Below are positions 46,980 to 60,251 of a stretch of DNA of 64,000 bases, piece after piece. The position numbers and the translations under genes were made by a program. Origin of the DNA: Antitrichia curtipendula. Its lineage: Eukaryota; Streptophyta; Bryopsida; Hypnales; Leucodontaceae. The number at the start of each line of letters is the position of its first letter. Within the stretch, counting starts at the first letter, position 1. The DNA lies in contig OX579635.1 of assembly GCA_951230915.1 (NCBI GenBank), positions 17,298,001 through 17,362,000 of the forward strand, read 5' to 3'. The notes beneath the pieces are model-generated. The model did not search any database, was not told the origin of the DNA, and saw nothing but the letters and a program-made list of their open reading frames with translations.

Positions 46980-48066
46980 CATATACCAACAAAGGATTCC
47001 AATCAAATTTACTCAAGATTTCCATAAAATTAGTAGATGTAAATACTTAGTGACAAAACTAGTATTTGATAAATTTTTTACTAGGATGTATATTCAATGC
47101 ATTACATGGGTTAATACCCCACTAAGTAAGCACATCAAACATCAATCCCTGTAATTATTGCAGATAGCCAGACGGTTAGTATTGACTTGATCAATTGATC
47201 ATGGGCCTTTGTTTAGTACCTCAAGGCTACGTCCATCACCTACACTGAGTCATTGGTTGATTAATCACCACTGCTACCTGTTGAATGGTGCATGCGGAAG
47301 CTTTTGGGTAGAGAAATGGCCTCGCCACAACATTGTGTTGCTCCTACGGACAACTCCAAGGTACAAATTTTTGTACAGTAGAGATTTACTTGCTTGCATG
47401 GGGCTTTTTTCCTACATTGCTTCATAAACCATGTTTATCTTGCTTTGTTCTTTTGCTGGAAAGTGGTGACAAGAATAACAACTTGGAATGCTCTAAAGAC
47501 ACCTCATTCACGTAGATTGACACACTTTTTGTTTGATGGTTTGCATGGGCACAAGTGAGGAGCATTCCTTCCAAATTTCTAGCATAATTAGATGGTGGGA
47601 TTATGACTATCTCTTTATCTCTACACCCTAATCTCTATTACTGCATATGTAGAATGCTAAAGGTGCATTTGCATAACTTTGACTTGCAGGTCTGGATTTC
47701 TTTAGTTTTTAAGAATACCATATGCTCTTGGGTTATATCTTGATTTTATGATAGGCTTTTGTTGGTTACTCCATAATCAGGTGGCTTTGATATGTATAAG
47801 CTTTTGTAATTAGCTTGGTTTCTATTTTAGCAAGATCCTGTGAACATATGATGATCCATATCTCAATAGTATGGTTGGTTTTGTACCTACCTTCCCTCTC
47901 GGTAGGGTGCAGCTGAGCTCTTTTTGAAATGCCTTAAGCCATCACAACAGTGGCTCCTCTCTGTATGCTCATGAACTTCATACAATCGTCTATTAACATG
48001 TCAGTTATGAATTGCTAATCACAAATGTTGAAATTGTCAGAAACTGCCCTGTAATGGGGGTACTCC

Positions 48067-48180
48067 CTCTCTTTCTCTCTTTATGGCCATATAGCCATAT
48101 AGCCATATAGCCAAATATTCAAATATCCATATGGCCATATATCCATATCCATCTCTCCATCTCTCCATCTCTCTCTCTCT
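48067..48180 (+). repeat. microsatellite-like CATATAGC / CTCTCCAT tract
   Basis: Tandem ATATAGCC units pass into CATATCC and then CTCTCCAT and CT repeats. Confidence 0.85.
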
Positions 48181-48228
48181 ATATGTCTTTGAATTCATTT
48201 GCAAAATTAATTGCTAATAGAATGAAGA

Positions 48229-48810
48229 CCCGGGGAGGTTACTTAGTGTATCTATAGTATACCATGTGCGGCTCAATGGTCTTTTGACCTCCTATTTATT
48301 GTTTAATAAACTATACTTTTAGCCTAAAATTTTGAGCATTGTTTAATCAAGACAATAAGATTCTATTGCCAAAATCTTCAATCCAAATAAAATATGAAAT
48401 GATTTCTAGAGAAGGTTGAAAAATGAACTAAAATAACATGTTTTTCATCTCAAGTATTTATAGAGAACACATTTAGACAAACATTGCATCAATATTCAAG
48501 AAATATAAATTTTCAATAGAGACTCATTTTTGAGAATTTTTTGTGTATTTTTTAAACAATTTTTTCTTATTTAATATAGAGGTGTGAAAGTTAATTTCAA
48601 CTTTACAATGTATCTTTTTACTTCAAAAATTTGTATCTAATTATATATTACGTATAAAATTATCAATAATTCATAACGTAAACTTTCAAAGTAGGAAAAT
48701 CTACTCATATTATTTTCTTTTTCTTTTATTTAAATTTGAAAAAATAAATAGAGGGTCCAAAATCCTCACCACATGTATGCTGTATAAATGCATAGAGTGA
48801 CCTCCCCGAG
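48229..48810. mobile_element. TIR element, family T8, copy 2 (582 bp)
   Basis: It begins CCCGGGGAGGTTACTTAGTG and ends AGAGTGACCTCCCCGAG; the inverted repeats extend about 65 bp with mismatches. AATGAAGA occurs at 48221-48228 and 48811-48818, an 8-bp target duplication. Interior segments such as the CTTTCAAAGTAGGAAAATCTA block are the reverse complement of copy 1. No protein is encoded. An 8-bp duplication with long TIRs leaves hAT-like and Mutator-like origins both open. Confidence 0.8.
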
Positions 48811-48829
48811 AATGAAGATATAAGAACAA

Positions 48830-51110
48830 TGTGGAAGTATTTTATAAAGTTGCAAACATGTCATTCATTTTTAAAATCAATTTTTTGTAGACAACGTACT
48901 CAATAGGTTATTTGAAATTAATATTCTTCAAGATAATTATATTCATAAAAGTAAGTTGAACAATCCATATAGGCAAATTTTGAACTTCATTTAAAGAAGT
49001 CATCTTAGTAATATCAAAAAGAGTATATAGATAATCCATGATGTGTATCACTACAACGTCTATATTTCCAAAAAATATTTTAATATAAAGCACTTTTCTA
49101 ATTTCAATGATTTTAGAGAGAAATTTTATGAAAGAGAGACTAATAATTGACAATAATGATTATAATAATTTATGAAAGAGTTGAAGGTTTACAAACACAT
49201 ATGACATTGGAAAAAAAATCCAATTGAATGGGTGCTTGCAAATCAAAGTCTAAAAGAGTACTATAAAAGTCTACTATAAAAGTCTACTATTAAAAGTTGT
49301 TCAAGGATTAAACTAGTATGAATGTCTCAAGCTACATCTCAAGCTACATATGGAAGTGATTAGAATATTATGTTGGAAGTGAACATTGAGGAATTTGTTT
49401 GGGCGTGATGGACTAATACACTTTTAGTGTGTACAAATTCATATTGAAAATGTTGGTCTCTATAAATCCTTTTGATTTGTTGCCAAATCTTCAATAACAA
49501 GTTATAGCATTCTATTTTTAATATATTTTGAAGAAGACTATAAACAAGTAACATTTATATGAGCACATAGAAAGAAGGAAATTATTACTTTCAGCATTTC
49601 TAAACCTAAAAAACCACATCAAAGAATGTCAAGTACTTAGAAACAATGAAATTGTATCTGATAATACTTATATTAAAAAGTCCCTCATGTCTATGAAGGT
49701 GATGTATACTAGTGATAACCTCCAGAGTTGCTTGCGATGAGTCCTAGGGTTGTGTTGCAACATCCTCTTCCGCGCCTCTAACTCCTCTTCCAAAGCGCAA
49801 CATTTTTCAAAGGTCTCCAGATGTTGACTGACTTGTCTTGAACATAGTTTTTTTTGCTTCAGTCATTTTAGATCTCCAAAGTGCTTTGGAAAATGAAAAA
49901 AACAAACAAACAAACAAACTTCCTAGGACGCTTCTTTGTGTAACTCAAAATAGAGTATAGCTGTATAGAGAACAAATGATGTCTATGAACATGAAGCACT
50001 TCTAAAAGTATATCAATACTATCACTACAAAATGCAAGTGGAAGTCGTCTCGCACGGCATGAAGAAGATTGTGCTTTGAAAAAAAGGATATCATTTATGT
50101 ACTTGAAGAAGCCCTTGGCATCTAGTCTACATTGCAACATTGTAGAGTAGGTGATTGACACTTCCATTAGAAAACAATAGCCACACATTTGATAACTTGT
50201 TTAATGCACCATAAAATTGGTACATATTGAAATACAAATCTTAATAATGCTCTAACATTGATTTTTCCAATCATAAGTATTCAAATGGAAGAATCTATAT
50301 TCAATAGTGTTGGTGTGCAAGTACTTCAAATGCACTATCAACTAATTATAGAATGCACCAAATAATATAATTATTGCTCTGACACTAACCTTTACAGCTA
50401 TATGCTATCTTATAGAAGATTCTATATTTAATAATTTTGATGTGCAAGTATTTCAAGTATGCGCATATAAAATGTGCCTGATACAACCACCTATATGATC
50501 CACTTAATTTTCTCTAAAAGGCGGTGTGACTTATGAGCTTTGAAGGTACCATCATTTGAAGCTAATTCATGAACATGTATTAATTGAGTAATTATTAGAG
50601 TGGAGAGTCATCTACTACACATCTACTTTAGATTTGTAGAGTCTTCTATCTATATTGAAGAAGAAAGAAAGTTGGAATCATGAGAACTACAATAGTCCGT
50701 TCTTGTATATAAGTCCATGGAAGAAATATGACACTTCTAGTACCTTGCATGTGGGAACTATAGAGTTTACAAACTACTGTTGTCTTTGTTATTTGCATCA
50801 TCTGAGATTCTAAGTTGACAGTCAGACACATCTATTGTGGATATGTTGTACATCACTCACAAAGTTTTGCCTAGTCTACCTTGCTAAGTTTTTTCAATCC
50901 TTCCTACTAGTGGAGTTCTCCAAGCAGTGAAGGTGGAGAGACTAGATGCTATCATAGAGTTGTCTAGCAAATCAAAAGGAGAGTCCTATGATTTAATGCT
51001 TCCAAAACAAGCATACTCTGTTCAAATTACATCAAATGAAAATATTCTTCTACGTTCTGTAGCTAGCATCCCATCAAATAGTCATGTACAATCTTGGGTG
51101 TCATGACCTT
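48830..51110. other. AT-rich sequence, no gene supported
   Basis: Short open frames are scattered on both strands without a recognisable protein. Some of the sequence after 50860 may be the upstream part of the transposon-like remnant at 51113. Confidence 0.45.
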
Positions 51111-51112
51111 CG

Positions 51113-51561
51113 TTGCATCCAAATCCAATAGATCAAGTAAATATAATGAAGTGTTTGAGGAGGTTAGCAAATATGCATTGCTCTAGGAATGAGTTGTCAA
51201 TAGTGGACCTCAACAATATGAAGCACTATGGCAAGGAATATCTTCCACCAATTTTCAATGGGGATGTCATCTTAAGTTGTCTCCATGTTGCTCATTGTCT
51301 ACTTCATCGGCGGTGCAGAACTTGGAAGGAATGGACAAATGATACAACAAACACCCATGGTGCAAGTTGGTGACAATAAACATTTACAACTCCGACAAAC
51401 TTAGATTTTGTAAGTCATATTGTGCTGGTCATCTTGCTTGTGAAAATCCAGAGTGCAATTATTTGAAGAGGACTTCTAAATACAATGAAGTTGAATGGAC
51501 AGATTATATAAGCTTCCCTTTTGCAGTAGGGGATAGTCCTCCTAAAGCTAGGACACTTTGA
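51113..51561 (+). pseudogene. remnant of a transposon-type protein with a CKSYxxGH...C motif
   Basis: Two overlapping frames read on in succession. The first has MKCLRRLANMHCSRNELSIV and VAHCLLHRRCRTWKEW; the second has FCKSYCAGHLACENPECNYL followed by EVEWTDYISFPFAVGDSPP. The Cys/His-rich block with NPxCxYL and then an EWT motif is reminiscent of uncharacterised, multi-copy plant transposon-type proteins. I cannot name the family. A frame change at about 51367 and early stops show it is broken. Confidence 0.4.
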
Positions 51562-51684
51562 AGAGGCACACAACAAGGATTAGCCACAAATCAACATGAA
51601 AATATTATATTCAACAACAGAGATCAAATATCAAGTGTACGGCCAAAATCCAAGCTCGCATGCTAGCATCATTGCTTCATGGTA

Positions 51685-52010
51685 GATCCTCGCATTAGGA
51701 AAAATTTCAGCCCTCAAAGATTCAAAGAGGACGCGAGTTTCGCACCCCCACAATGCAATTAGGGAAAATAATTAATTAATTACTTTGAAAAAAAAAAAAA
51801 AAATTGAAAAATGATGTGGCACTACTGGGGCCATGTCAGCGTCACATCAGATTGGAATATTTTTAAATATTTTTTCAAGAAAAAAACAAAAACAAAAACT
51901 TTTTTATTTTTTTATTTTTTTTCAGTTTCCGTAATTGCATCTTGGGGGGCCAAAAATCAGAAACTCGCGGCCTCTTTGGGGCTGAATTTTTTCCTAATGA
52001 GAGACTATCT
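51685..52010. mobile_element. hairpin MITE of about 325 bp
   Basis: The left arm CGCATTAGGAAAAATTTCAG, CCCTCAAAGA and GACGCGAGTTTC is matched by the reverse complement of the right arm, which has GAAACTCGCGGCCTC, GGGGCTGAATTTTTTCC and TAATGAGAG. The arms extend about 85 bp with mismatches around an A/T-rich loop. The target duplication is unclear. Confidence 0.65.
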
Positions 52011-52059
52011 TGCCCTTTTGGATGCTAATGTGGCCTTGGGGGGGGACAGTGAACGGTAG

Positions 52060-52560
52060 TAGTAGAAAACTACGTGTGAACAAATGATAGGGTGCCTAAA
52101 AATATTTGAGATAAAACTTATAATTTGTTTTTATATCCTATAGGGTACAAAAATGCCATAACATGTCTTCAAACTATCATAGGATATAGAAAAATAGGTT
52201 CAAGGAGAAAAAAAATTAAACATAAGATACCCCCCTTTTTATTTTATTTTTGGCCAAAAGTATTAAATATCACTGCCTTGTGAGTGACATATTCAAAGTA
52301 TTCAATAATTTTATAGACTTTACTAATTTCTATAATAGATGTTGGATGGCTTTAGGTGGCTGTCATTTATTTTTAAAAATTGGCAATTCTTGTTCCAGGC
52401 CCTTTGTTCATTGTTTCGGCTATTCAGGGTTCAGTGTCCGCTTTGGGGTTTGAGGATCACCGAGTTTGTCTTTTCCACTGTCTTTGATTTAGGGTTGTTG
52501 TTCTGTGTTTGCAAATTGAAGGTGCTGTTTTAGGGTTGTGAAAAAGATGGTGTTGAGTTT
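52060..52560 (+). repeat. interspersed repeat R1, copy 2
   Basis: Inverted counterpart of 2870-3400, with the same order of landmarks. The internal open frame starts at TTG (52250) and reads on without an ATG, so no gene is called. Confidence 0.6.
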
Positions 52561-55200
52561 CAAGATGAAGTGGTTTTCCCTCGTAGACAACAACGCGCAA
52601 AATTTAATGTAGGACAAAAATTGTAGTAGAATTCTTTTATAAATCTAAATTACCATATCATTTATTCATATCAATTTAGAATTATAAGTAATGCAAGCCC
52701 CTTCTCTAATAACCAAAAGTAGAAAATTATATAATGATAGCATATTTTAAAAATAAATAAATAAAATAATATCCTCCTAAAAAATACTTGGTGTTCGCAC
52801 CTATCCCCTTAGTTTTTTTACACACTACCTTCTCCCTTCCAAGAATATGGCTCTCTTAATTTCCTATATATGGTTCCAATGGCAATCTAAAAGTGTTTCT
52901 TTATATTGTAAAATAATGCAAGAAGATTTTGCCATATGTAGAAGCATCATGGTGGTGTTCATTGATTTTTTGAAAAGGTGACATTTCAACCCAATTCAAA
53001 CCTCTGAACCCAAATTCTACACTAAATTCAATTTCTGTTAAATTAAAATGCAAGAGAGCAATATTGGATTTAACCAATGTTTATATTTATTGGGATACAC
53101 AACTATAATTGTGGCTCTAAAATTTGACATTAGACATTGGCCACGAGAATAGCTGTGTATTTCAAAAAAAAGTGTGCAAGACTAAGAATCTCAATTGGGC
53201 TCTTGTCCATAATGGATTTGTCTACCTTAGAACTAATAGGCAATTTTATAGATGCACATATCCAAGGATTTCCTATTTAATTACTTTTGGACATTTAATA
53301 GTCTAGAATTAAAGAAGGAACAAATCCCCCAAGGATTTCCATTGTCTGTGCATAGATCCCCAGGTATTACTGTTTCACATGCATCAAAGTTGCATCAATG
53401 AGTTTTGGTGAAAGTGCTTCATGTACTTGAAAATGGAAGAGATCATTTACTAAAATCATTGTGTAGAAGGTCACATGATGTGCTCGGTAGATCTCTGGAC
53501 CGGGTTTAGGTGATTTCTGCATTCAAATTACAACACAAGTAACGTCTCCAAACCTAATTCTAAAGGGACTGTTGCAAAGTGTGACTCAAACACAAATTCA
53601 TCCAGAGCAATATATGATTAGCACTTACAGATGATGTAGGTCACTGATACAAAGGTATGGTGACCTCAAGAATTCGGTAGTAAAGTTGGAAGTGTTGAAC
53701 ATGAGTACAAAATCATGAAATGAGCAATTGATCTTCAGTTGGGAATAAGGACCGCTGCCAAATCTAAGTGTGAGATCACCCGACTAACAGTCACCTTCAT
53801 GCTAATCAACTACTAGTACATTCAAGGCTGAACAATGCATTCTTGGAGTTACATTGCCTAGTGTATGTTTGAAGAACATCAAGGTGCTTTCACTGCTAAT
53901 GTATATCTGTTCTTGTTTGCCCCCCCTATAGTGATGATATAGATCCCAGGAGCTTGCAATTCTAGAAGTGATTGATAGTGAGAAAAGAAGTGCACGTATA
54001 ATCCAAACATTGAATTTTGTTTTATATACATACATGAAGCACATTCATTTCAATAGATGAGAGAACTTTAGCTATGAGTTCACGAATCCTGCATTGCACT
54101 AAAAGAATAAAATAGCATAAACATATTCATCGTATATCATCAAGATTTATTGTGCAATTACATATCACAAATGACAGGTGATAAACTACTATTGTAAAAT
54201 AGTCATACTAAAATATGGCAGTGTACCTCAAAACCTAACTAGTAACAACCCTTACTAGAGGGAGAACTAGGCAGAGTACTGTGAGTGTTTTAATCTCCTC
54301 TCTTCAGAGGTAAAACGTGCACATGGGTTCTAGTGGCATGAAAAGTAATTTCTAGAGGATGAAATCAATCTAGTGTTCTTTGGCCTTCCAAGCAATGGAC
54401 ACTTTTTATGTTGGTTTTTAATTTAATCTAAGTAATTCGAAACACACTAATGGTTAAAGAATTAAAACTTTATGGTTAGTTGAATGCAAGTAACTATCTA
54501 TCTAAGCCAGAATCTATTCTAAGTAAATCTAAGTGTTAGGATTTAAATGTTTAATTAGTTGTACCAATGGATTTTTGAAGGAACCTAGTTTTGAACTATT
54601 TTAAGAATTTGCATTCAAACTTAAGCCAAAATTTATCCACTCCTTATTCTTTTCGAAATTAAAGTAATTTTGAAAGTAAGAGGTGGTTAGGACCCTTTTA
54701 AAAAGGTTCTCTAAAAGGTTATAGTCTTCAAAAGATTCTTTAATTGTTCTTTAAGAATATTCCTAATTGTTATTAGATGGATTCCAATTCTAAGTTACTA
54801 ATCTAAGTTTAGCGATTTTTTAGGATTTTATATTTTTTATGAAGAAAGTAAGAAATCACCTTTCTATCAAGGTAAAAACAAGAATTTTGGATTGTTAGGT
54901 AAAAACTTATGGATGAATTAAAATTCCCCTTAGTTGGATGAAATTCATTATTCAACAAGTTTTTATAGAATAAAAGGATAAATTAGGTTTTAACTTTGTC
55001 CCAATATTCTAGTATTCCTAAGATTCCTAAATCAGGTTAGATTCCTTTTGAAATTCCTTTGGAGGAAATTAATATTTCCCAATTGATTCAAAGTTCATCC
55101 AATTATTACTTCCACAATTTTAGTTAAGTTAAAAGTTTTTTTAAGATTTCTAAATTCTAACTAGCTATTGGGGTTCTAATTGTTAATTTTAGTTTTTAAG
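52561..55200. other. AT-rich sequence, no gene supported
   Basis: No conserved coding region is seen. From about 54400 onward the phrases (TCTAAGT, AAGAATTAAA) resemble the reverse complement of the 10.7-11.1 kb minisatellite, so part of it may belong to the third LTR-like repeat. Confidence 0.45.
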
Positions 55201-55228
55201 TCTAATCTAAAGCATTAGAAATAATTTC

Positions 55229-55950
55229 GGGTCTTCAGAAGGCCCTCTAAGGAGCGCTGGGGCAGTACGCAACTTTGACTTTTGCTTCCGGGCATGATGC
55301 CACGAATGCACAGGTTTCAGCGGGCTGCATGTTCACGTCGCTGTTGCTGGAGAAAGGGGTACATTGATAAACATAATTTGGCTGATGTGGCAACCCAAGA
55401 TGGACTATGCGTCCAAAATTCCTCTCGTGGAAATGACGACTGAGAAGTACCATAACTCATCAGTGCACATTATTTTATTCTTTTGCAATTTGTCCTACAC
55501 TGTCAGCACCGTTCCTGCGCACACATGTCCCTTTCGATGACTAAATAATGTAAATCAATGGATTATAAAATCGTATCGTAGACAATTTAAAATGGTTTTT
55601 GTGTTGTGCAGGCGTACTTGGAAATTGATGACGGCTCAACGTCAATGTCCTTTATTCAACTAAAATATTCTCCCTTGTTTGTTGAACAGAGAGTAGCACC
55701 TTCATGTGATTGGCGGGCACCCTTACAGATGAAGACGTGGCACCATTGGTAACACTTCAACTCCGGACACCTGTTGTCCTTGCTGTAGACTACTTGCTGC
55801 CCAGAAAGGGCCTTTTGAAGACCCGAAATTGTTTCTAATGAATGAAAAGAAAAGTCAAATGAGTTTTGAAAATCATACCTCGGTATCGAAAACATCAACA
55901 GTTCCGTCGTCGCAATACACAAACATGATCGTCTCCTCGTGGCCCTCCAT
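55229..55950 (-). pseudogene. small gene fragment with inverted partial duplicate
   Basis: On the minus strand ATG at 55948-55950 opens an exon reading MEGHEETIMFVYCDDGTVDV and FDTE, ending at a GTATGA donor (exon 55879-55950). A CATTAG acceptor at about 55845 leads in phase to KQFRVFKRPFLGSK and a stop. The second exon is repeated in inverted orientation at 55229-55265 on the plus strand (FRVFRRPSKERW), where one codon is TAA. The pair looks like a captured or duplicated gene fragment. The family is not recognised. Confidence 0.35.
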
Positions 55951-56699
55951 TGCCTTTCATGAGTCACGCCAATTTGGTTAAATTTGAGTCAATTGTTGTT
56001 GAGTTGTAGTTCTAAACCTATCTAGAAGTCAAGTTTTGTTAGTTTTGGCAATTGGAATAATCCTTTGGTTTTAAAGATTTAATTTAGATTTAATTATTTA
56101 ATTCAATTTTCCAAGTTTCCAATGAATAGTAGTATTATTCTTTCGTCAATTGTTTAATAGTTTTTCATTAAATATTCCAAAGGTATTAGTTGTTTTTTGT
56201 TTGTATCTATTTGGCTTATTAGGCCTAATAAAACAAACCACGAACAACAAAACAAACAACTAATTTGGATTTGGAATCCTAATTAATAACTAAAACCAAC
56301 CGAATGAATAGTAATCTAATAAAATAAGCTTAAATAATTAAAATAAAATCTATCGATGAATAGTAAAAGGAATATAGCAATTCAAACAATCCAACGTCAA
56401 TAGTAAGATGCTAACGGAAAGATTAAAATAATCAAAACAATCCAAAATTCAATAATAAGATACTAACCTTAATAGTCTTTTTATTCTTTCTCTTTCCTTG
56501 CTAATCTTTTTATGATCTCCCTTTTCTTTCCCTCCTTATTTTGTTGTTATTGTTTGACAAACTATGGTGTTGGAGAGATTTGTGAGTTTGGGGAGAATTC
56601 TTGGTGTTCAATTTCTTCCCGAAAACTCAAAATTTTGGTGTGCGTGGCGAGCAACGGCCTTAGCTTATGAAATTTTGAGTTGTGAATGAATGATTTTGG

Positions 56700-59000
56700 A
56701 GATACTTTGGACTTGTAGTCTCCCTGGATTCCCACTAAGCTGCTGCAACTTCCCCCCAGACTCCCACTGAGTTGCTGCGACCCCCTGGATTCCCACCAAG
56801 CTGCTGCGACCCAACGTGGTCTTCTCATCTTCTGGTCTTCTCGTCTCCTGCTCCCTGTCGTCGTGGTCTCCCCTTGTGTCTGGTCCTCGCTGTCGGTCCT
56901 GGCTTAGCCCGTCACTTGGCCTTGTTGCTCCTATAAACTGGACTTTCTGGTCCTTGGTTGAAGACTGAATTTTTAGCTATAAGAACTCAAGCAATTTTGA
57001 AAGAAAATACCACTAGAATAGGACTAAGAAATAAAGGAAGTTAATTTTCATGAGTTGTGTAAGAATAAGGAAGAAACAAGATAAATTAATTGGTTGTGAA
57101 ATTTAAAGATAAAGTGAAATCTAGCGAATTCAATGGAAACAACACAACAAGTATCCAAATTTGAAGCAAAATACCTCCACTATGTGCACCAACCGGAAGA
57201 GAATTGAATCAACGGAATTGGACTTTAAATAAGTTCCAAAAGAATCTTATTCCGGAAATTCTAATTTGGCAAGTCAAAGCTTCGTCGTGCGGGGGCAACC
57301 CCAGGTTAAACGGAGCTTCTAGAACAAGTTTAAATACTTTGGAAGTTAGATGCTAAAGGAGGTACACATGACAGTGTTTAACCGAACATTAGAACCAAAT
57401 CTTCCAAAATTTCAAATGAAAGTTAACAATTAATCGCTAAAGGAGGTACACATGAAAGTGTTTAACCGAACATTACCAATTAAAACCTCAAATTCCGTTA
57501 TACAACAAACTTTGAGTAGAAAATTAGTCCAAAACACTTTTGGCAAAGTGAAGCCTCGCCGCTTTAAGTATTTTAGTACCAAATGCTGTTCACGTACCAC
57601 AATGGATTAGTATTCAAGTAATCTTAAGCAAAAACTCAAAGTTTTGGAACTTTCGGCCTCCAAATTCAAATAAGAAAGCAATATGTTTTGAAGGGACCCT
57701 CTAGTCCTTCAAAACACAAGAGAAATAGCACAAGTTGTAAAGAAATAGAAAGAAATAGCCAATTTTTGGCTTAAAAGTGCTCCAACAACGTATTGGTAGC
57801 ACAGCAGAGCAACAACAAAGAAATGAAAATGAGCATGAGTTTGGGAATAAGAATGAGGGCACCAACAACCTCAAGGGGAGGTCTTTTATACTTGAGCCAA
57901 GCCCTCCCTGGTAAGTTGTTGGTTAAAAAACGTTTAACTAACTACCTAACTAAATTCTAAACTACCACAAGATATTTTGCATTTAATCTTTGTTTAATGG
58001 GAAGGAAGGTCCTCAAGCAAGTTCTTTGGAGGCTCTAATTAGCCTTGGAATCTCGCCTAAATCAAATCCTTGATTTTCCCCAAAGATTTTATGAAAATAA
58101 CCTTAATTAACCTAGATATTTTGCAAATTGATCCTAGGTCAATTCCAAATATTCTTAGTTTAATCTAAATTGGCTTTTAAAGGAAAGATTTGACATCTTA
58201 ACTAAATCCAATCTTCAAGTTTCACCAAGATTTTTTGTTAATTAACCTCGAATTACTGCTAATTACTCTAAAAAAGTCAAACTAAGAGCTGGCCTTGTCT
58301 ATCTTTTAGGAAAAAACTCCAAATTGAAAACCAATTGCGCCATCGTGTTCAGAAGACCCCAATTAGTCTACGGGACCCCTACCCCTTTCTTCCAAACTGT
58401 AAATATTTGTAAAAACCACTAACGGTAATTCTAGAGAAAAGTCCAACTAATGGAATTTGAGTTTTCTGAGAAAACTAATTGGTTTGGGTTGCCTGGAAGG
58501 TTCGTGAGAGTAAGAAAACATTCCTTGTTTGTGACATTCGGACATCGCTAGCTCCTGGTTCACCAATTAACCCGCCGTCATGTTGTAAATTCTTGTTAAA
58601 TTTGATGTTGTTGCCGACTCGGGTACTTCTAACTATCAGAAAGTCTTCAAATTTGACAGGTCGCTTATCTCATACATAAAACTCTAATCTAATTTTTAGT
58701 GAGATTTTACCGCACTCTGGGTAATTTCTAGGAAATTACCATTAGTTTCAAAGGCGGTTGACTTCCCATGGAGTCATCGTGGAGTTTTGTAAAATCCCGA
58801 AACTTTTGAGTAATATTTTGAGAAGTGTTCAAAAGTCAAGGGCAAAACCAAACCTCCAATAAGGATGCTAATTTAGCAATTCCTTAATAATTTCCGCTTA
58901 AGGAAAAATTTAATCTGGTACCGGGGTTTGTCGTGGATGATTAGCTCTGCTGTTGATCTTTTGGCATGCTTTTATCCTAAAAGCACCTTTTTGTAAGCTC
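56700..59000 (-). repeat. long LTR-like interspersed repeat, copy 3 (-)
   Basis: On the minus strand it has the AATCTCACTAAAAATTAGAT and AGAAATTACCCAG blocks (58690-58735), a TATA box (57883-57892) and an ACGACGAAGCTTTGACTTGC motif (about 57270-57289). It also has its own minisatellite of about 35-bp units (56720-56815). Boundaries are approximate. Sequence further left (54.4-56.7 kb) may be part of the same element. Confidence 0.55.
57883..57892 (-). promoter_or_regulatory. putative TATA box of LTR-like copy 3
   Basis: TATAAAAG on the minus strand, followed by GACCTCCCC, at the position corresponding to the TATA-like boxes of copies 1 and 2. Confidence 0.45.
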
Positions 59001-60251
59001 CAATCACCTCGCCTTTCTTCTACTTTGCATTTTGGGTCGTATCCTTCAACATTTACAGGTCTTCACATAACTAGTTCAAATTCTACGTGAATTGGACCTA
59101 GACACTTCTAGACCTGAATATAGACTTTTATCATTTAGCCAGATTGTCACATGTATTTACATGTCAAGTGTTACATGGACAAGACACTAGAACTGGCTAA
59201 CTCTCACATCTTCACATCTCTCTAACACGTTAATATGGACTCTAAGACACTCAACTAAGACATAAACATAGAAAAGTAGAGTATTTTGTGCTTTCCATGA
59301 ATTTAAGAAGGCTCCTCACTAATCTGGTAGGGACTTCTACCAAACTCCTCTCAACTACAAATTCCTGCTATTTTGCATGAATTAACACCAAAAACTAACA
59401 ATAAATTGCGAAAAATAAATCCAGAGCTTCAAGTGCTAACTTGAGGGCTCACAGCCCACCACACCTTCCGTAAGTTATAGTGGCTAAAGATCCACTATCC
59501 TAATCTCTAATCCTCTAAGCTTACCTGGATCTGGTTTGGTCCTTCACAACAGTCCAGATAGCAATCCAGATTGCAGGTCACACAATGACCCCTCGTACGA
59601 TCCTCTTATACTACAACGACCTTGATGCCTTTTCCTATCCGTACGAAGCTAGGTGATTACAAGTGCACCCGTCTGTTCCAACATCAACTGAAGCTCTTCC
59701 ATTTACCACTAGGGTAGTGAGACCTCATAGAAGATCGGACACTCAATTGGATTTCTCACCCAGGAGTTCTAGCGCGACTAAGGAATCCCTCCCTATTAGC
59801 CTAGCCTAACAACGACTTTCCTATTCAGAATATGAAACTTTAGATGTGCTGAGGAATTGAAATTCACTCCCAACTCTTTCCTAGTCGTTCTCATGTACTT
59901 AGAATCAAAAACTGAAATGCCAAAGGGAGAAATCCTTTACAAATCCGCTTGCGCCTTCCTAACTTCTCAGTTCTCACCATACAACCCTGCCACATATTTG
60001 GGAGAGACAGACAACAAGAGAGCAAATAAAAAACACAAGAAAATTGCAAAGTGAAGACTCCCATATCCCAGCATAGGAACTGGCTTATATATAATTGAAA
60101 AACTTCCAAAAATACAAAAAGGCAAAAAGTGCTTGTGAAAGTCAACCATTTTTTGGATTAGATTTCTGGTCGTTCCTAATACTACCGGACCGGATTCTAA
60201 ACTTGGATCTGTTCCCGTCCTATCCTATACTTACAAATCATAAATTTCTAC

